Shown here piece after piece: positions 12,430 to 25,579 of a DNA stretch of 64,000 nt. The stretch comes from Epiperipatus broadwayi. Taxonomy: Eukaryota > Onychophora > Udeonychophora > Euonychophora > Peripatidae. The stretch spans positions 8,238,093-8,302,092 of the forward strand of contig JAQFVV010000031.1 of NCBI GenBank assembly GCA_028023455.1. Reading direction: 5' to 3'. The position numbers and the translations under genes are program-made. How positions within the stretch are numbered: position 1 is the stretch's first letter; the number at the start of each line of letters is the position of its first letter. Below the pieces are notes generated by a model. It was given only the letters and a program-made list of their open reading frames with translations. It had not been told where the DNA came from and made no database searches.

Positions 12430-14010
12430 AGAGAAAATGGAGGAAGTTGAGACTAAATTTTAACTAACAGAGTTTATGGCAGGCATATCACAAATCACGA
12501 TATGCAAATTCATTGTAGATAATCTGAAAGATTGAATATTGTTTATTCAGAGGATAAATAATTACTTTATGCTAAATAGTATTACTCAGAATACTATAAT
12601 AATTGCTTCCTTACTTTGCTTTGCAGGACGTGTAATTGAGATATCCAACCCACTGTGTGAATTCAATACACATACATTCTAGTTTATTGCTTGATTATAT
12701 TTTAGAGGAAGAAGACAAGTGAAAATTAAAAAATTAAAAATTATGACATTGGCCTAAGGGAGATAGCAAACTAAGCCTTTACAATGAATACTTAGAAAAA
12801 AGCCTTCTACAAGCAACTTATATTGGATGAATAGATGATCAGTTTAGGAAAATACTTTTAGCAGTAAAAGTCTTAATCTATGAATAAGTAATAAGACATG
12901 GAGAAGTTTATGAGCTACAATTTGCTTATGTTAGAGATTTCAGAAGTTTCACAAAAACAAAACCATGCTACAATTTGAAAATATACAGAGTTGAATCTAA
13001 AACTGACAAATGTGTTAAATGTCTATTATGAAAAAAATATGTGACAAAGCCTGTGATTGTAATATGTAAAAGAGTAAAACATGTATGAAAAAACTGATAC
13101 TCAGAATGAGGGCACCAACATACAAAGCCAAGCACAACATTTACCTGCATGGTATGGAAAGTAGCTATATAAAATGCTACCATAGATGAATTGGACCAAA
13201 TTATGCTAAATATAAAATAATTGGTAAACTGGGGCAGGGATATCATTGATAAAAAGTAGGGATTGGGAAAGACTAATTAAGATTTGAAAAATGTCCTCAA
13301 AAGTTGAGAATACTCATCTTAAGTTCTGGGATGCTAAAAAAAAACCTTAAGAATAGAAAAACTAAATGGAGAAACAAAGAAGCATAAAGAAATACATGTA
13401 CATAATGAGTAGGGAAATTATTCTGATTTAGGCATAAAGATATGCATTATAAAAAAAACAATATAGAATCACAAGGTGACATTGTGTAAATGCCCAGATA
13501 CTGATGAATTCCCTAGGACAGAAACCTATGTAAATTACATTGATCAATTAACATGGAAACAACAAATAGTCAAACATTAGCAGAATAAACTAAGAAGACT
13601 TTTTATAAACTTGATAGAGTAAATGGCCCACTAGATGTAATACACTGTAATTAAATAAAGGACTGGAAAGTATGTGACAGACTGTCTGTACATAAAGTCT
13701 ATATATTGTTGGATGCCAAAGTACTTGTACCCAGCTATGGGCAGATTATTACATCAAGGTCAACTGGAAGGAAAAGCTTAAATTCTGGCATGCAGCTATG
13801 TAGGGGGGCAGAAATAAATAGAAAATTCAGGATATATATTAAAAAATGCAGTGAGTGTCAAATCACAGCTAATAGACCAACCAAAGAAATATATGTTATG
13901 GCCTATCCAGAGAATGCTTGGGAATGAATCCACATTGATCATAATAGACAATGGAAAAAATATTATCACTTAGTGATAGATTCAAATAGTCATTGGACTG
14001 AACACTGAGT
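12430..14010 (+). pseudogene. Gypsy-type pol remnant (integrase)
   Basis: The supported part is 13660-14000 on the plus strand. A stretch ending YIKKCSECQITANRP fits the second half of the HHCC zinc-binding domain (C-x2-C). It is followed by AWE, a stop, then IHIDH and HLVIDSNSHWTEH. That matches the PWxRxHxD and VVDxxSKWxE core of Gypsy-type integrases of the K02A2.6-like kind. The catalytic D is visible in HID and VID, but stops break the frame. Sequence from 12430 to 13660 may be earlier pol, though I cannot place it. It lies about 1 kb upstream of the gag remnant at 15.0 kb. Confidence 0.5.
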
Positions 14011-14486
14011 TACAAAAAATATAATAAAAGGCTATTTTAAAAAAAAAAAAATACAATCTCTTCAATATAATATTTTATTTAACAGGCATTATATACAACT
14101 TCATCATATTTAGTATAATGTTTAATGTCTTTTAAATATAAATCTTACAAAATAAAAGAACTGTAATTTATTTATTACTTCTGATAAACATTAAAACAGT
14201 TCATGTAGGAGAATAATATTATTTTGTAAGATCAGTCTTTGCTATTTTGAAACACAGCTAATTTCTTCATTAATCACAATAGTTATTCCAGGTAATGTGT
14301 TGAGATTTTCTAGTTAGGTCAGCAGTCAGTAGTGTATCTATTTTTATTCTCTAATATTAGTGATGGTCTGCTGAGTTTAAATAAATTAACAATCCAGTGT
14401 GTGTTATGAGTGAAATAAGAGAAATTGTGTATATAATTATAATAAAAATAATAAATTTAATGGTAATAAACTATTATAAAAAATCC

Positions 14487-14533
14487 AACCTGCCTCAACT
14501 GCCATTAAATTTAATGGCAGTTGAGGTAGGTTT
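14487..14533. repeat. 47 bp near-perfect palindrome
   Basis: The arms AACCTGCCTCAACTGCCATT and AATGGCAGTTGAGGTAGGTT pair with one mismatch around an AAATTT centre. The sequence to its right, to 14582, is shared in degenerate form with 33757-33834. This marks a dispersed repeat family that may be the end of a larger mobile element. Confidence 0.7.
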
Positions 14534-15003
14534 AGGAAATTAACTGAAAATACTTTTTTGGATTTAAGGATTGTTTATAATAGTGGGTGTGGAACAGATT
14601 GTTCTGCTCTGCTTGTTAGTCACATTTTTTAGTTTCCCATACTGCAAGAATATTTATCATGTGACAGATGCTCTATAATGGTGATGAAATAATGTATGTT
14701 TCACTGCTATATGTTTTACTCCAAATTATTTATATGGATTTCTGGTGACAATAGCAATCATATTCCAATATATACACATATTTATGATTGAATTATGAGG
14801 AGATGATATTATCAAGGATTTATAAGTTAGTTGTAGTGATACTGAAAATAATTACAGTTGGGGTTCAGATTATTTTAATGTGGATGTGATATATACCATT
14901 TGAGGTAGATTATTGGTGGTGATGATTTAGTGTTTGGTTGGCTTAATTATTGTTATTTAAACATAGATATTTTAAAAAGGTGAGAGTTTTGTATTAGAGA
15001 ATA

Positions 15004-16640
15004 TGAGTGATTCCCAAAAAAATTAATGATCCCAAGAGAACCCAAAAAGTTGCCAGACTTGATTTTCAACAATGTTTTATGCTGATGTTTAACATATGGA
15101 GATTAAATTTAGGAAGCTGTCTGAAAAATTGAATAAACAATCTCAGTCTCAGAAAGAGATGTCTGAATATTGAATGAACAATCTCATTTTCAAAAAGAGA
15201 TGTTTCAGTCTCAGAAAGACATGAAAGAAAAATTGAATGAACAGTCCCAGTCTCAGAGAGAAAAAGAGCTGTCTGGAATATTAGATAGTTCTGAAAATAA
15301 ATTTGCTGTTTTAGGAGATAAATGGCTGAAGTTCAGGATTTATAAAAGAGAAAATAGAAGCTGCTATGGTAAGAACAGTGGAATAATTTAATCATAAGTT
15401 TCAGTCATTAGAAAATAGTTGTAAGGCAGCCAAAGATGAGTCATATATTAAGTTAGAAGAAATTAAAGCTAGTTTACTAGATCATAAAAGGCACTCAGAA
15501 GTTCGGTTGAAAGAAATTGGAAATAATTTTAAAATCAATGAGGAGAATGTGGATAGTAAACTGAAGGTGCTTGAAGCAAGAATAGTAGGCTCAAGGAGTC
15601 AGTCAAAATGGATAATAGGACAGTTTAGTGAAATAACCTGTAAGGTTCAAGAAGTGGAATCTCAGACAGACAAGTTTGTTAATAAAATTAAGACTGAAAT
15701 AGATGCTAAATTTCAAGATATTAATGAAAGTCATTCAACTTTTGAAAAAGGGATGTTTAAGTCCATGAGTGAATCTACGATAGAGAGCAAGGCAGAATTA
15801 GGGAAGATTAAAAATGTTTTGGATGAAACTATAAACAGGTCCAAAGTAGAGACTAAGGAATTGAAAAGGCTAATGCCAAATTTAGTGGGGATTTGGAGAT
15901 AATACAGAAAGAGTTGAAGAATGTCAGGAATAAATGCCAAGAGTGGCCAAGTGGGTCAAATGAGTTTAAGTAAGGACAGAAATTATAGACCAAGATTGAA
16001 AATATTAAGCTAAAAATACTAGAGATTCAGAAGGCTCAAGAGAAAAATTGTAATTTCATTGGTCAAAGCACCAAGTTTTGTGTGGATGGAATAGAGACCT
16101 CTGGTAATCAGATGTTATTTTTACCAGTTCCAGTCCATGTCCAATTATCAAAAAGTCATTAGAAATTTATCCTATAATCCATGATATAAAGAACACAGAT
16201 ACATCTACATGTGGATTTACAGCTCTTATGTACTAAAAGACTAAGCCATTTAAGGGGGTGGGGGGTATTTGGAAAACCCTCTAGAATTTCTCCAAAATCT
16301 GAGGAGTTGTTTGATTTATGTGCATTCTTAGAAAGGAAAAAAAACTTTACATCTCCAGCAATCATCTTTTTGATGCTGTGAAATATTGGTGGCAGTCTCT
16401 GTTTGATTGTTTTCAAACATATGCAGATTTTAAACATTTGATAACATTAAGTTTCTGGGGTGAAAATTGTCAGGATAACATGCATTATTAAATCACTTGG
16501 GAAAAGTACAATGCCAGTAAGGGTAGCATTACACAATTTTTTCATGGACAGGAAGTCAAACTTAAAATCTTGACTGCCTTTCCATTTTCTGAACATCATA
16601 TAGCCAGGTTTTTGAGACCCAACTTACAGAAAAATGAATT
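15004..16640 (+). pseudogene. Gypsy-type gag remnant
   Basis: A heptad-like, charged N-terminal part (15110-15900) rich in Lys, Glu, Gln and Ser repeats units such as NEQSQSQ and reads as coiled coil across several frames. A capsid-like part follows at 16370-16640, with YWWQSLFD, FKHLITLSFWG, a stop, WEKYNASKGS and VKLKILTAFPFSEHHIARF. These align motif for motif with the gag at 55965-57686 (DWWQSLFE, FKCFIVGSFWN, QEKYHVSKGS, RLKTLTACPLSEGQIVRI). It is therefore an older member of the same family in the opposite orientation. At least one in-frame stop and several frameshifts are present. No LTRs were recognised around it. Confidence 0.75.
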
Positions 16641-16782
16641 TAGAAAGTTTTTGAGCCTATATAATGGACCTTTCATGATTGAAAGCCAGGTGGGAGATAA
16701 TGTGTCCATGCTCTCGACCCCTGAAGGAATCCAAGGCACCTATAATGCACATAGTTTAAAGCCTGCATATTCAATAAATTAA
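16641..16782 (+). pseudogene. Integrase C-terminal fragment joined directly to gag
   Basis: The open frame 16570-16782 runs from the capsid motif (AFPFSEHHIARFLRPNLQKN) without a break into KFLSLYNGPFMIE and TYNAHSL, which is the SH3-like C-terminal end of a Gypsy-type integrase. Protease, RT, RNase H and the integrase core are missing between them. The same integrase tail sits near gag in element C (KFLSLYEGPYRIS, TYNARSL at 55695-55866). The join falls where both partners encode NL-x-(K/R)-N, suggesting deletion by short homology or template switching. Confidence 0.7.
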
Positions 16783-16789
16783 TGGCATT

Positions 16790-18642
16790 TAAATATCATG
16801 TAAATGTTATACCATATTCAGATTAATGAGTAAGCAGATGGAATAGAAAAGAATTACTGGTAAATTATAGATAGGATAATGAAAACAGTGAGTTAAGATT
16901 TATATTTTCATAGAGTTTGGTGAAATGAATTCAGAAGAAAGATAATTTTTTCCACAGGGGAGTGTAAACTGATTTAAAACTGTCTCTGTCTTCTTCTTGG
17001 CGATTTGATTGTCTTGGTTTGCATTTTGAACAGAATATTTACTTGCATTCAAAAAAATTTATTGCTGAGAATACACAGTATTTTACCTTGCTTATTGCAT
17101 GTATTATTTTAATGTATTTAAAATTGCTCTTGTCCATATACTAATTTAGATCAAATGTGTTTAACTTGTAAGAAATCAACAACATATATCAACTTTAGTA
17201 AAATGTGATTAAAAGTAATAATAATTTTTATTTATTTACAATTTCTAAAAATTATCTTTCATTTAAATCAAAAGCTATTTATTTAATTATTAGATAAAAA
17301 TATGATTAAGACATTTGTGTTTTTAGTGTGACATAGCTTTCTTTTATTATTAAGAGAGAAAATGATGTAAGAATAACATGTAAGTAAAACATGTTAGGCA
17401 TATTTTAAAAATAATTGATAAGCAAACGGATTAACCAAGAATTTTTATATAAATGTAAATATAAAATGGTGATATGTAATAACAGTAGGAGTTGCTGAAT
17501 TTAGAGGGGTCTGTTCAAGTCTACTGGCCACTGAATCAAATTGCTAATAATCTTCTCAATAGCTACATTTGAAACATGTTGGAACGTTTAACTTTAAAAG
17601 TAGAATTAAAACCAGAAGTCGGTATGATTTTGAATACGTTATTGCATGCAAACTGGCAACATTAAATAAATATTTTAATTGCAGATGTTTTTGGACAGGA
17701 AAACATTACTTAAAAAAAAGAAGAGATTTAAAATCAAATTTCAAATTTTATTGAAAGGCTACTTTAATGTTTCCGCCTATTAGATAATTAATAAAGAATT
17801 GATTATCTTAGCTGAATGTATACTACCAGTGATGTATTTACTATTTAAATTGTTTACTATTTGAATATTGATAACGGCCTTTAAACAATTAACTAAAACT
17901 ACTTTCTGATTTCAATCGCCAATGTCGATTTATTAAATTATTTTGCTTTGATTATTATTCTTAGATTTAAATGTGGATAGATAAATTACTATAGCCTGGA
18001 TATTATAAATTTGGAAAAATGCTAGATAAAATGTAGAATTTAATATCTCATAAAGAATATTTTAATTTAAACTCTACATGTCATGCTTTTGGAATTATCT
18101 CATATTTATAGAGCCCACATATAATTCATTAATTTAAAAGTATTCATAATAACTAGAACAAATGGATATAAGCACATCTACGGAATTCGGCTCTAATTTA
18201 TAATTATTACTTTGTGAAATGTGTATTTATTGTTCAAGACATTTTTACACTGATTTCACAGATAATATTTAATATTCCAAAAATGTTGTACACATTTATT
18301 TATGCATTTGAGTAAGAATGAATCAATTATGTGAAATTCATGATTTATACTTTTACTATGTTTCAATAAAATTCATGGGATTGAATAATATATTTATTTG
18401 AGGGAATAGTGCTGGGGAAAAGCTTGAGAATTACTAATAAATTTATGGTGTGTGTCAACCTCTCATGAAGTGTCTTATGAGTCTTTCCAGGCTTTTTTCC
18501 TATACTCATGTCATTTGTATTACATTATTATTATGTTTATGTGTTAAGCAAGATAAATCAGTATATTAGCTGTCTTTATTATTGAAACACTTTTCATTAT
18601 GTATGAACCCACATATGCTAAATTTCTGGTTGTGTCTTTTTT
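16790..18642. other. AT-rich region without a recognisable gene
   Basis: A 61-codon frame at 17569-17754 shows no family features. No repeats with clear ends, splice-framed exons or RNA genes could be identified. Confidence 0.35.
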
Positions 18643-18657
18643 TATAAATTCATAAAG

Positions 18658-18695
<38 letters not shown>

Positions 18696-18710
18696 CTTTA
18701 TGAATTTATA
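18643..18710. repeat. 68 bp palindrome with (AT)n core
   Basis: The arms TATAAATTCATAAAGTGAAT (18643-18662) and ATTCACTTTATGAATTTATA (18691-18710) are perfect reverse complements around an AT run. The whole stretch is therefore self-complementary and could extrude as a cruciform. It abuts a second palindrome on its right. Confidence 0.9.
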
Positions 18711-18723
18711 ATTGTAACATTTA

Positions 18724-18765
<42 letters not shown>

Positions 18766-18782
18766 TAATAAATGTTACAATT
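18710..18782. repeat. 73 bp palindrome with (TA)n core
   Basis: The left arm AATTGTAACATTTATTATTT and right arm AAATAATAAATGTTACAATT are perfect reverse complements around a (TA)n centre. It shares a boundary base with the preceding, unrelated palindrome, so two TA-cored palindromes stand side by side. Confidence 0.9.
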
Positions 18783-19160
18783 AGATGTTAAAAATAAGTT
18801 ATGAGAATATATTAAAATATACTTACTTTTGATAACATCTTCATGATAAGGAACTCTCTCTAAAATATAAATATATTTAAATATTTTATATGGATACTTA
18901 TTTTATGTTTGTGTGTGCTATTTCCTGTACACAGTAAAGCAAACTACATTGTATCTAACTATGTGATTTCAGTTATATATTACCCAAAGATATATGTAAG
19001 CAAATAAAAATGAACATAAAAAGCAATATTCTTTTCAAATTTTATGATATTGACACTGTCATTTTTGTTTCTCTAACTACAATATAATATTATATACAAT
19101 TGTTCTTTAAATGCTTGGAGATCCTGTATAAAAAAGTTTAACACTGAAACAGTCTTAAAA

Positions 19161-19255
19161 TAGTTTGCTTAACATGCTTTCAATATTAAAATCATAGCTA
19201 TAGTTATCATAATTATTGCTATGATTACAACATTGAAAGCATGCTAAATGTACTA
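19161..19255. repeat. 95 bp imperfect inverted repeat
   Basis: The arms 19161-19201 and 19215-19255 both contain the core ACATGCTTTCAAT or its complement and ATCATAGC. They match at roughly 80 percent by eye, with a 13 nt loop. This could be a small MITE-like element or a foldback RNA; no transposase relative is present. Confidence 0.6.
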
Positions 19256-19811
19256 TTTGAAGACGTATTCACTATTAAGCTTTTCATACCCAGCAATTCC
19301 AAACACATACATGTTAATGGAAATTGCTTAGTACATATAATAATTTTTGTCTAAAAATTATTGACATAAACAACTCATAAACAACGTAAAATTAAAATTG
19401 ATAATAAATAATAAAATCAATTTGTTGTCAATAAATAATTGAATTATAAACAAAGAAAAATATTTTATTTGAGATAAATAAATTTGTCAAAATTTAAAGA
19501 GTTATTATCAGTAAAACTACAATTACTTAGTAAAAGGGGGAAGAGGGTTTGCTTTAAAAATGTCAAAACTTAAAATCTAAAGATCGATTGAAAGGGGGAT
19601 GAGAATTAATTTAAAAATTATAAAAAGTAAATAAGAGTTAAAATATGATGGCTCAAGAATAAATCTTTTTGGAGTAATTAAAGTTACTTTTTCTCTTCGT
19701 TTAAAATTTTAAAGAGAAAAAATTGAAAAGACAATTTGAAACTAAAAGCTTAAAAAATAAATCTTTTATATAAATTAAAAATATATCTTGTTTATAATTA
19801 GTTGACTTTAG

Positions 19812-19855
<44 letters not shown>

Positions 19856-20039
19856 AAATGATGAAGTTATTTTAAATATAGAAAATGTGAGGTTGTTGAT
19901 AAAATAAATGTGTGTGCTGAATATTGAGGAATAAATGAAAGTTAAAAAATATTGTATAATCATAAGATATATAAACACAGAATTTGCAATGGCTATGAAT
20001 TAAAAATCCACAAAACAACAAATTTGCAATGGCTATCAA
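19256..20039. other. AT-rich intergenic sequence with (AT)n(GT)n at 19813-19855
   Basis: Nothing recognisable apart from the compound microsatellite. Short purine-rich stretches at 19530-19620 (AAAGGGGGA-like) occur twice, but no LTR could be attached to them. Confidence 0.4.
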
Positions 20040-20600
20040 ATGAAAACATGTAATCAAAAGCTTATCAAAGAAATGTATTCAAAACAGTGGAGAAATTTCA
20101 ACAATAGAGATAGCCAGTGGACATTAAATACAATTATGAAAATGACAACAGGTCATCATATAAATAGTCCAGATTTTCATCAAGCAGCAGTTAAGATTCA
20201 CAATAAGTTGAGTTCATTCAATCAGTTACTCAATCAGTTCTCAGTCAGTCTTCTAATGAATTTGTTAATACAGGCCATGCAGTGCTAACAGCCACTGGAA
20301 TTATAGGACTTTTCTTCAAGTCTGAGTCCAATGAAACAGCAATAGGCCTGGTAAAAGTGATGCCTGCTTAACAACTTGAAAATCCACCATTGAATATCTA
20401 ACTGTCTTAAAGAATAATTCCACAGAATACTAAGCATTAAACCTCCGCAAAAACCTCAAATCCAACTGGTTGGATAGATTTTCAATTGAAGCACCAAGTC
20501 AATGTTCAAATACTACAGTTAATACGTTACTTTTATCATTTCCATTTCTGATATTAAAGTAGCCATTCCAATAATTTGAAGCCTACCAGAGTCAGTAAAT
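20040..20600 (+). pseudogene. Coding-like island of unknown identity
   Basis: GC is slightly higher here, and several open stretches in different frames have protein-like composition. One spans 20040-20288 (KEMYSKQWRNF, DFHQAAVKIHNKL). Another near 20250-20370 reads NTGHAVLTATGIIGLFF then KSESNETAIGLV before a stop. Frames switch and stops intervene, as in a decayed gene copy. I do not recognise the family. It could equally be part of an unrecognised transposon. Confidence 0.25.
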
Positions 20601-21257
20601 ATATGAACTCTATAGCATGCATAAAGAACTATTGATGTGCGTGTTTTGAAATGTCATGTATATGAATGCTTTATGATATTTTATATTGGTTTAATGTATT
20701 TATTTTTAAATGGCTTGTATTATTTAATATTATTTGTTATATTATATTGCTTTTGTATAGGTGTGAGCATGGGGTATGATAAGTCATTGTTTCATTTAAT
20801 GCAGTTTTATATAAACTAGTTAAAATTAGAATAATAAGTGTTTAGTTAAAATAAATTATTTTTAAATGTAATATTTGTCGGTCAATTCTTTTACCCTTAA
20901 TTGAAGCAACAATTTGTTATTGTTTTACTTTTGATTGAGATAGTCATGGGATATTTCAAGTGTTGGTGTATGGGCCTACTGTACAGAGTGAGTTAGTTAT
21001 GATGTATAATTAGCTGGCACCAGAGGTTTACCTCAAAATAAATAAAGTGCTTTGGATAGTGGGGGTTTGAATCTAGCAGTCAACGTAGGCCATGGTCTAG
21101 AAATGTGATCCTGTTATGTGTTGCATAGCTCAGTCTGACTATGAGTATTGTTGATAGCACTGCCTCCCCTCTGCTCGAAGAATATAAAATTAGGATAAAG
21201 TTTAGACCCAGTTAAACCTAGCAAATAGAGTATTCCAGCTACCAAATGCATCCTCTA
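20600..21257. other. AT-rich sequence with one GC-richer patch
   Basis: 20940-21200 is less AT-rich and contains GGGGGTTTGAATCTAG (21060-21075), which loosely resembles a tRNA B box. It may be an old SINE. No gene was recognised. Confidence 0.25.
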
Positions 21258-21284
21258 CAATATATATATATATATATATATATA
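21258..21284. repeat. (TA)n microsatellite
   Basis: A short TA run lies about 80 bp outside the 3' end of the minus-strand Penelope-like copy that starts at 21368. Confidence 0.9.
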
Positions 21285-21367
21285 TGTACCGGTATATGTA
21301 GAATCAGATCCGACTGCTTCAATATATATATATAAACCCAAAACTGTCTAACACTATACTAGCAAAA

Positions 21368-22830
21368 ATAAAAATGCAAAACCATATAACAATAAATTTA
21401 AAATTTTACCAAAATCCTTACACAACCATGGTTTCATCTACTACAAATAGACCTTCTCAAGTGAAAATCAACCGAAAGGAATATATATATATATATATAT
21501 ATATTTATCTATATATATATCTATATATATATAGATTTGTTTGTACATATATATATATATATATATATGTACAAACAAATCTTCCCATAATTCATTACAA
21601 ATTCCACCTTCCCTTAATATCAAAAGAAGTCTTCATAAGATTGATAGCCTCAGAATCAAGGAGTTTTATCATCAAAGTCTTCTTTATTCTTCTTTTAAAC
21701 TCATTCTTTTCATAAAAAATAACCAAAGCATTGTTAAACAATATTCTATGACCTGCTTTGAACCATTAAGTAATGAATTCAAATCAGAACCTTTCCTCCA
21801 TGCAACCTTTATTCCACCTAACAAATGACTATTCCTATAAAACAAATTATAAATCGATGCTTTAAATGGTAAAGACATATAATCATCATCCTTACCAACA
21901 AAATTCTTATCATCCAAATCATGACTATAAACATTATTATTAAATACCACTTTTTTAATAAATTCATGATTATAACCCAATTCTACATATTCAGCAGCAA
22001 ATTGACTTCTTTGAATATCAGCATCATTATTAATATTATTAAGCCTTCTATCCCGACAACAAAAATTCAACAAAGACATTTTTTTATGTATAAAATGCTG
22101 ATAACTATCAGGCCAAATCATATTTCTCAAATTTTTAGGTTTTATAAAATGACTACAAAACAAAACACAATTAACCTTCTCAACATTTAAATCAAAAAAC
22201 TTTATTTTTACAAAATCAAAACCACCACTCCCCCTCAATTGTAAACTTAATACTAGAATCAAAATCATTCAATCCACATAAAAACTCTTCTAATTTCTCT
22301 TTCTGAATAACAAACAAACAATCATCAACATACCTAACAAATAATTTAATATAACATGAAAACATTAATAATACTACACTCCAAATAATCAATATAGACA
22401 GCACACATCAATGGAGAAATTACATAACCAATAACACAACCTTCTCTAATCTTATAAAACACATCATTAGACGTAAAATACATTGAATCCTCTAACAGCA
22501 AAAGCAAATCATGAAAAACCTTAATCTTATCTGCAGAAAAACATTCTAATTTTATTAAAATTGAAAGAAGAAACATCAATACTTTTTAATCTATTAAGCG
22601 ATTGATACATATTTTTAATGTCTTACTACCAAAAACACAATCATCATCCAAAACAAAACCATTTATTTTCTTAAAAGCTTCCAAAGAAAAAGAAACACAA
22701 AATTGACTCAATTTTATATAATCCTTAAAATATCTTATAATAAATTTTGATATTTTATCAACAATTCCTCTGTAAAATCAAAAATACATCTCAAAGGAAA
22801 ATTATCTTTATGAGACTTCAAATTAAAGAA
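21368..22830 (-). pseudogene. Penelope-like element, second family, minus-strand copy
   Basis: Read from 22830 downward. First is a decayed K-S-HK...PLR motif (RT fingers). Next comes MYFTSNDVFYKIREGCVIG and SPLMCAVYIDYLE (22350-22500), then FVRYVDDCLFVI carrying the YVDD catalytic motif (about 22310-22345). The connector FCCRDRRLNN, with QFAAEYVELGYNHEFIKK, follows at 21950-22080. Where the GIY-YIG core should be, KGSDLNSLLNG is fused directly to sequence from the far end of the nuclease, so the active site is deleted. (TA)n has expanded inside the tail at 21481-21570. Inactive. Confidence 0.8.
21533..21582. repeat. 50 bp palindrome with (TA)n core
   Basis: AGATTTGTTTGTACAT on the left and its exact complement ATGTACAAACAAATCT on the right flank a TA run inside the 3' tail of the minus-strand Penelope-like copy. 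Half of this unit also occurs next to the (TA)n at 23500-23515, so it probably arose by inverted duplication at the microsatellite. Confidence 0.85.
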
Positions 22831-22832
22831 AA

Positions 22833-24430
<1,598 letters not shown>

Positions 24431-24539
24431 AATTACGATAGAATGACAGCCTGTTAAGCTAATTGCGCAGACGCTTTATTAATAACATTCTCACAGCGTC
24501 TGCACAATTAGCTTAACAGGCTGTCATTCTATCGTAATT
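24431..24539. repeat. 109 bp hairpin with 45 bp arms
   Basis: The left arm 24431-24475 and right arm 24495-24539 are reverse complements over 45 nt with a single mismatch (GCGCAG against GTGCAG when read in the same sense). The loop is 19 nt. The arms are GC-richer than everything around them. A transcript would fold into a long stem, so a hairpin-RNA precursor, a foldback MITE or a nuclease-targeted palindrome are all possible. No terminal duplication of clear length is seen. Confidence 0.9.
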
Positions 24540-24639
24540 TATTATATATTGAAAAAGAAAAAAAGAAGAAAATCTGTTAAATTATTTTCTATTATTTTTT
24601 ATATAAAGATTGTTTTTCTGTTAAACTTAGACTACATGG

Positions 24640-25575
24640 GAAGTCTAGCTCTAAAATTTTCCCATCAGCTTGATGAAGGAAAGAAGCTCAAACTTTAGGT
24701 GTTACATTTTGTGACAGAAACAAAAAAGACTATTTTTTTCCCTTCAAAACAAAAGTTTGTCCAAAAATCATGATGGTGTGAAGTTTCATATTTTTCCTTA
24801 ACTAACAGCTGAAACAAAGATCGCACTCTCCAGCTAAAAATGAGTTAGCTGAAAATAAGCTATAAATATACTTAAATGAGTTGGTCAAAAATAGAAAACA
24901 ATCAGATATAAACCAGTCTGAAAGATCAGTTAAAAGAGAGATTTTAAAAATATTGACACTAAGAGACAAGCATTTGATTCATCAGATTTCAACTTAAAAA
25001 TCTTTTTTTTTTTAATATAAAGTTTTTGAAGATTAAAATATAAGGATGTCAGGCTAGGAAAATATATAGATCATCTTGGGCTTTCTCTGACCCCCAAAGC
25101 TAGCACATCATAAGAAAAAAAATAAAAATAAAAAGTCTTGTCTGAAATTAAAATAGTATACAGCTTATGACTGGTGACTGAAAGAAATGTGATATTTTCA
25201 GTAAGAGAAAAGATTCACCTGCATTTGGAAGCTGAAGGAAAATGATTGATAAGTATTAAATCATCTAGTACAAATTGAATCATCTACTACAAATTGAATC
25301 CAGTGACTGAGTTTAAACCCAAGAAAAAGTATAAACCTGAAGACAACTGATATACTTCATCAATTAAAAGAATCATGCTTAACAGGAAGGGAAGAAAAGT
25401 TCTAGTGCCAATACAATCCCCATTAAGGCAAATAACCTCAGTAGAATCATCACCATCAAATAATTATACACTTAAAGAGACAGTTCCAAAGAAACATGGA
25501 AATTGTTGCTGCCAAAGTATAGACATTAAACAAGATAAATTTGAATCATTGGAAGTCGCTACCAATGAATAGAAC
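24640..25575 (+). pseudogene. Degenerate coding-like remnant of unknown identity
   Basis: Several stretches on the plus strand read like decayed coding sequence. One at 24665-24780 includes LDEGKKLKL and LHFVTETKKTIFFPSKQKF. Another at 24830-24990 includes NELVKNRKQSDINQS and ILKILTLRDKHLIHQIS. The third, an open frame at 25375-25572, begins MLNRKGRKVLVPIQSPLRQ. Single stops and frame changes separate them. It may be a processed pseudogene or part of an unrecognised transposon. No family assignment is possible. Confidence 0.3.
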
Positions 25576-25579
25576 TGGT

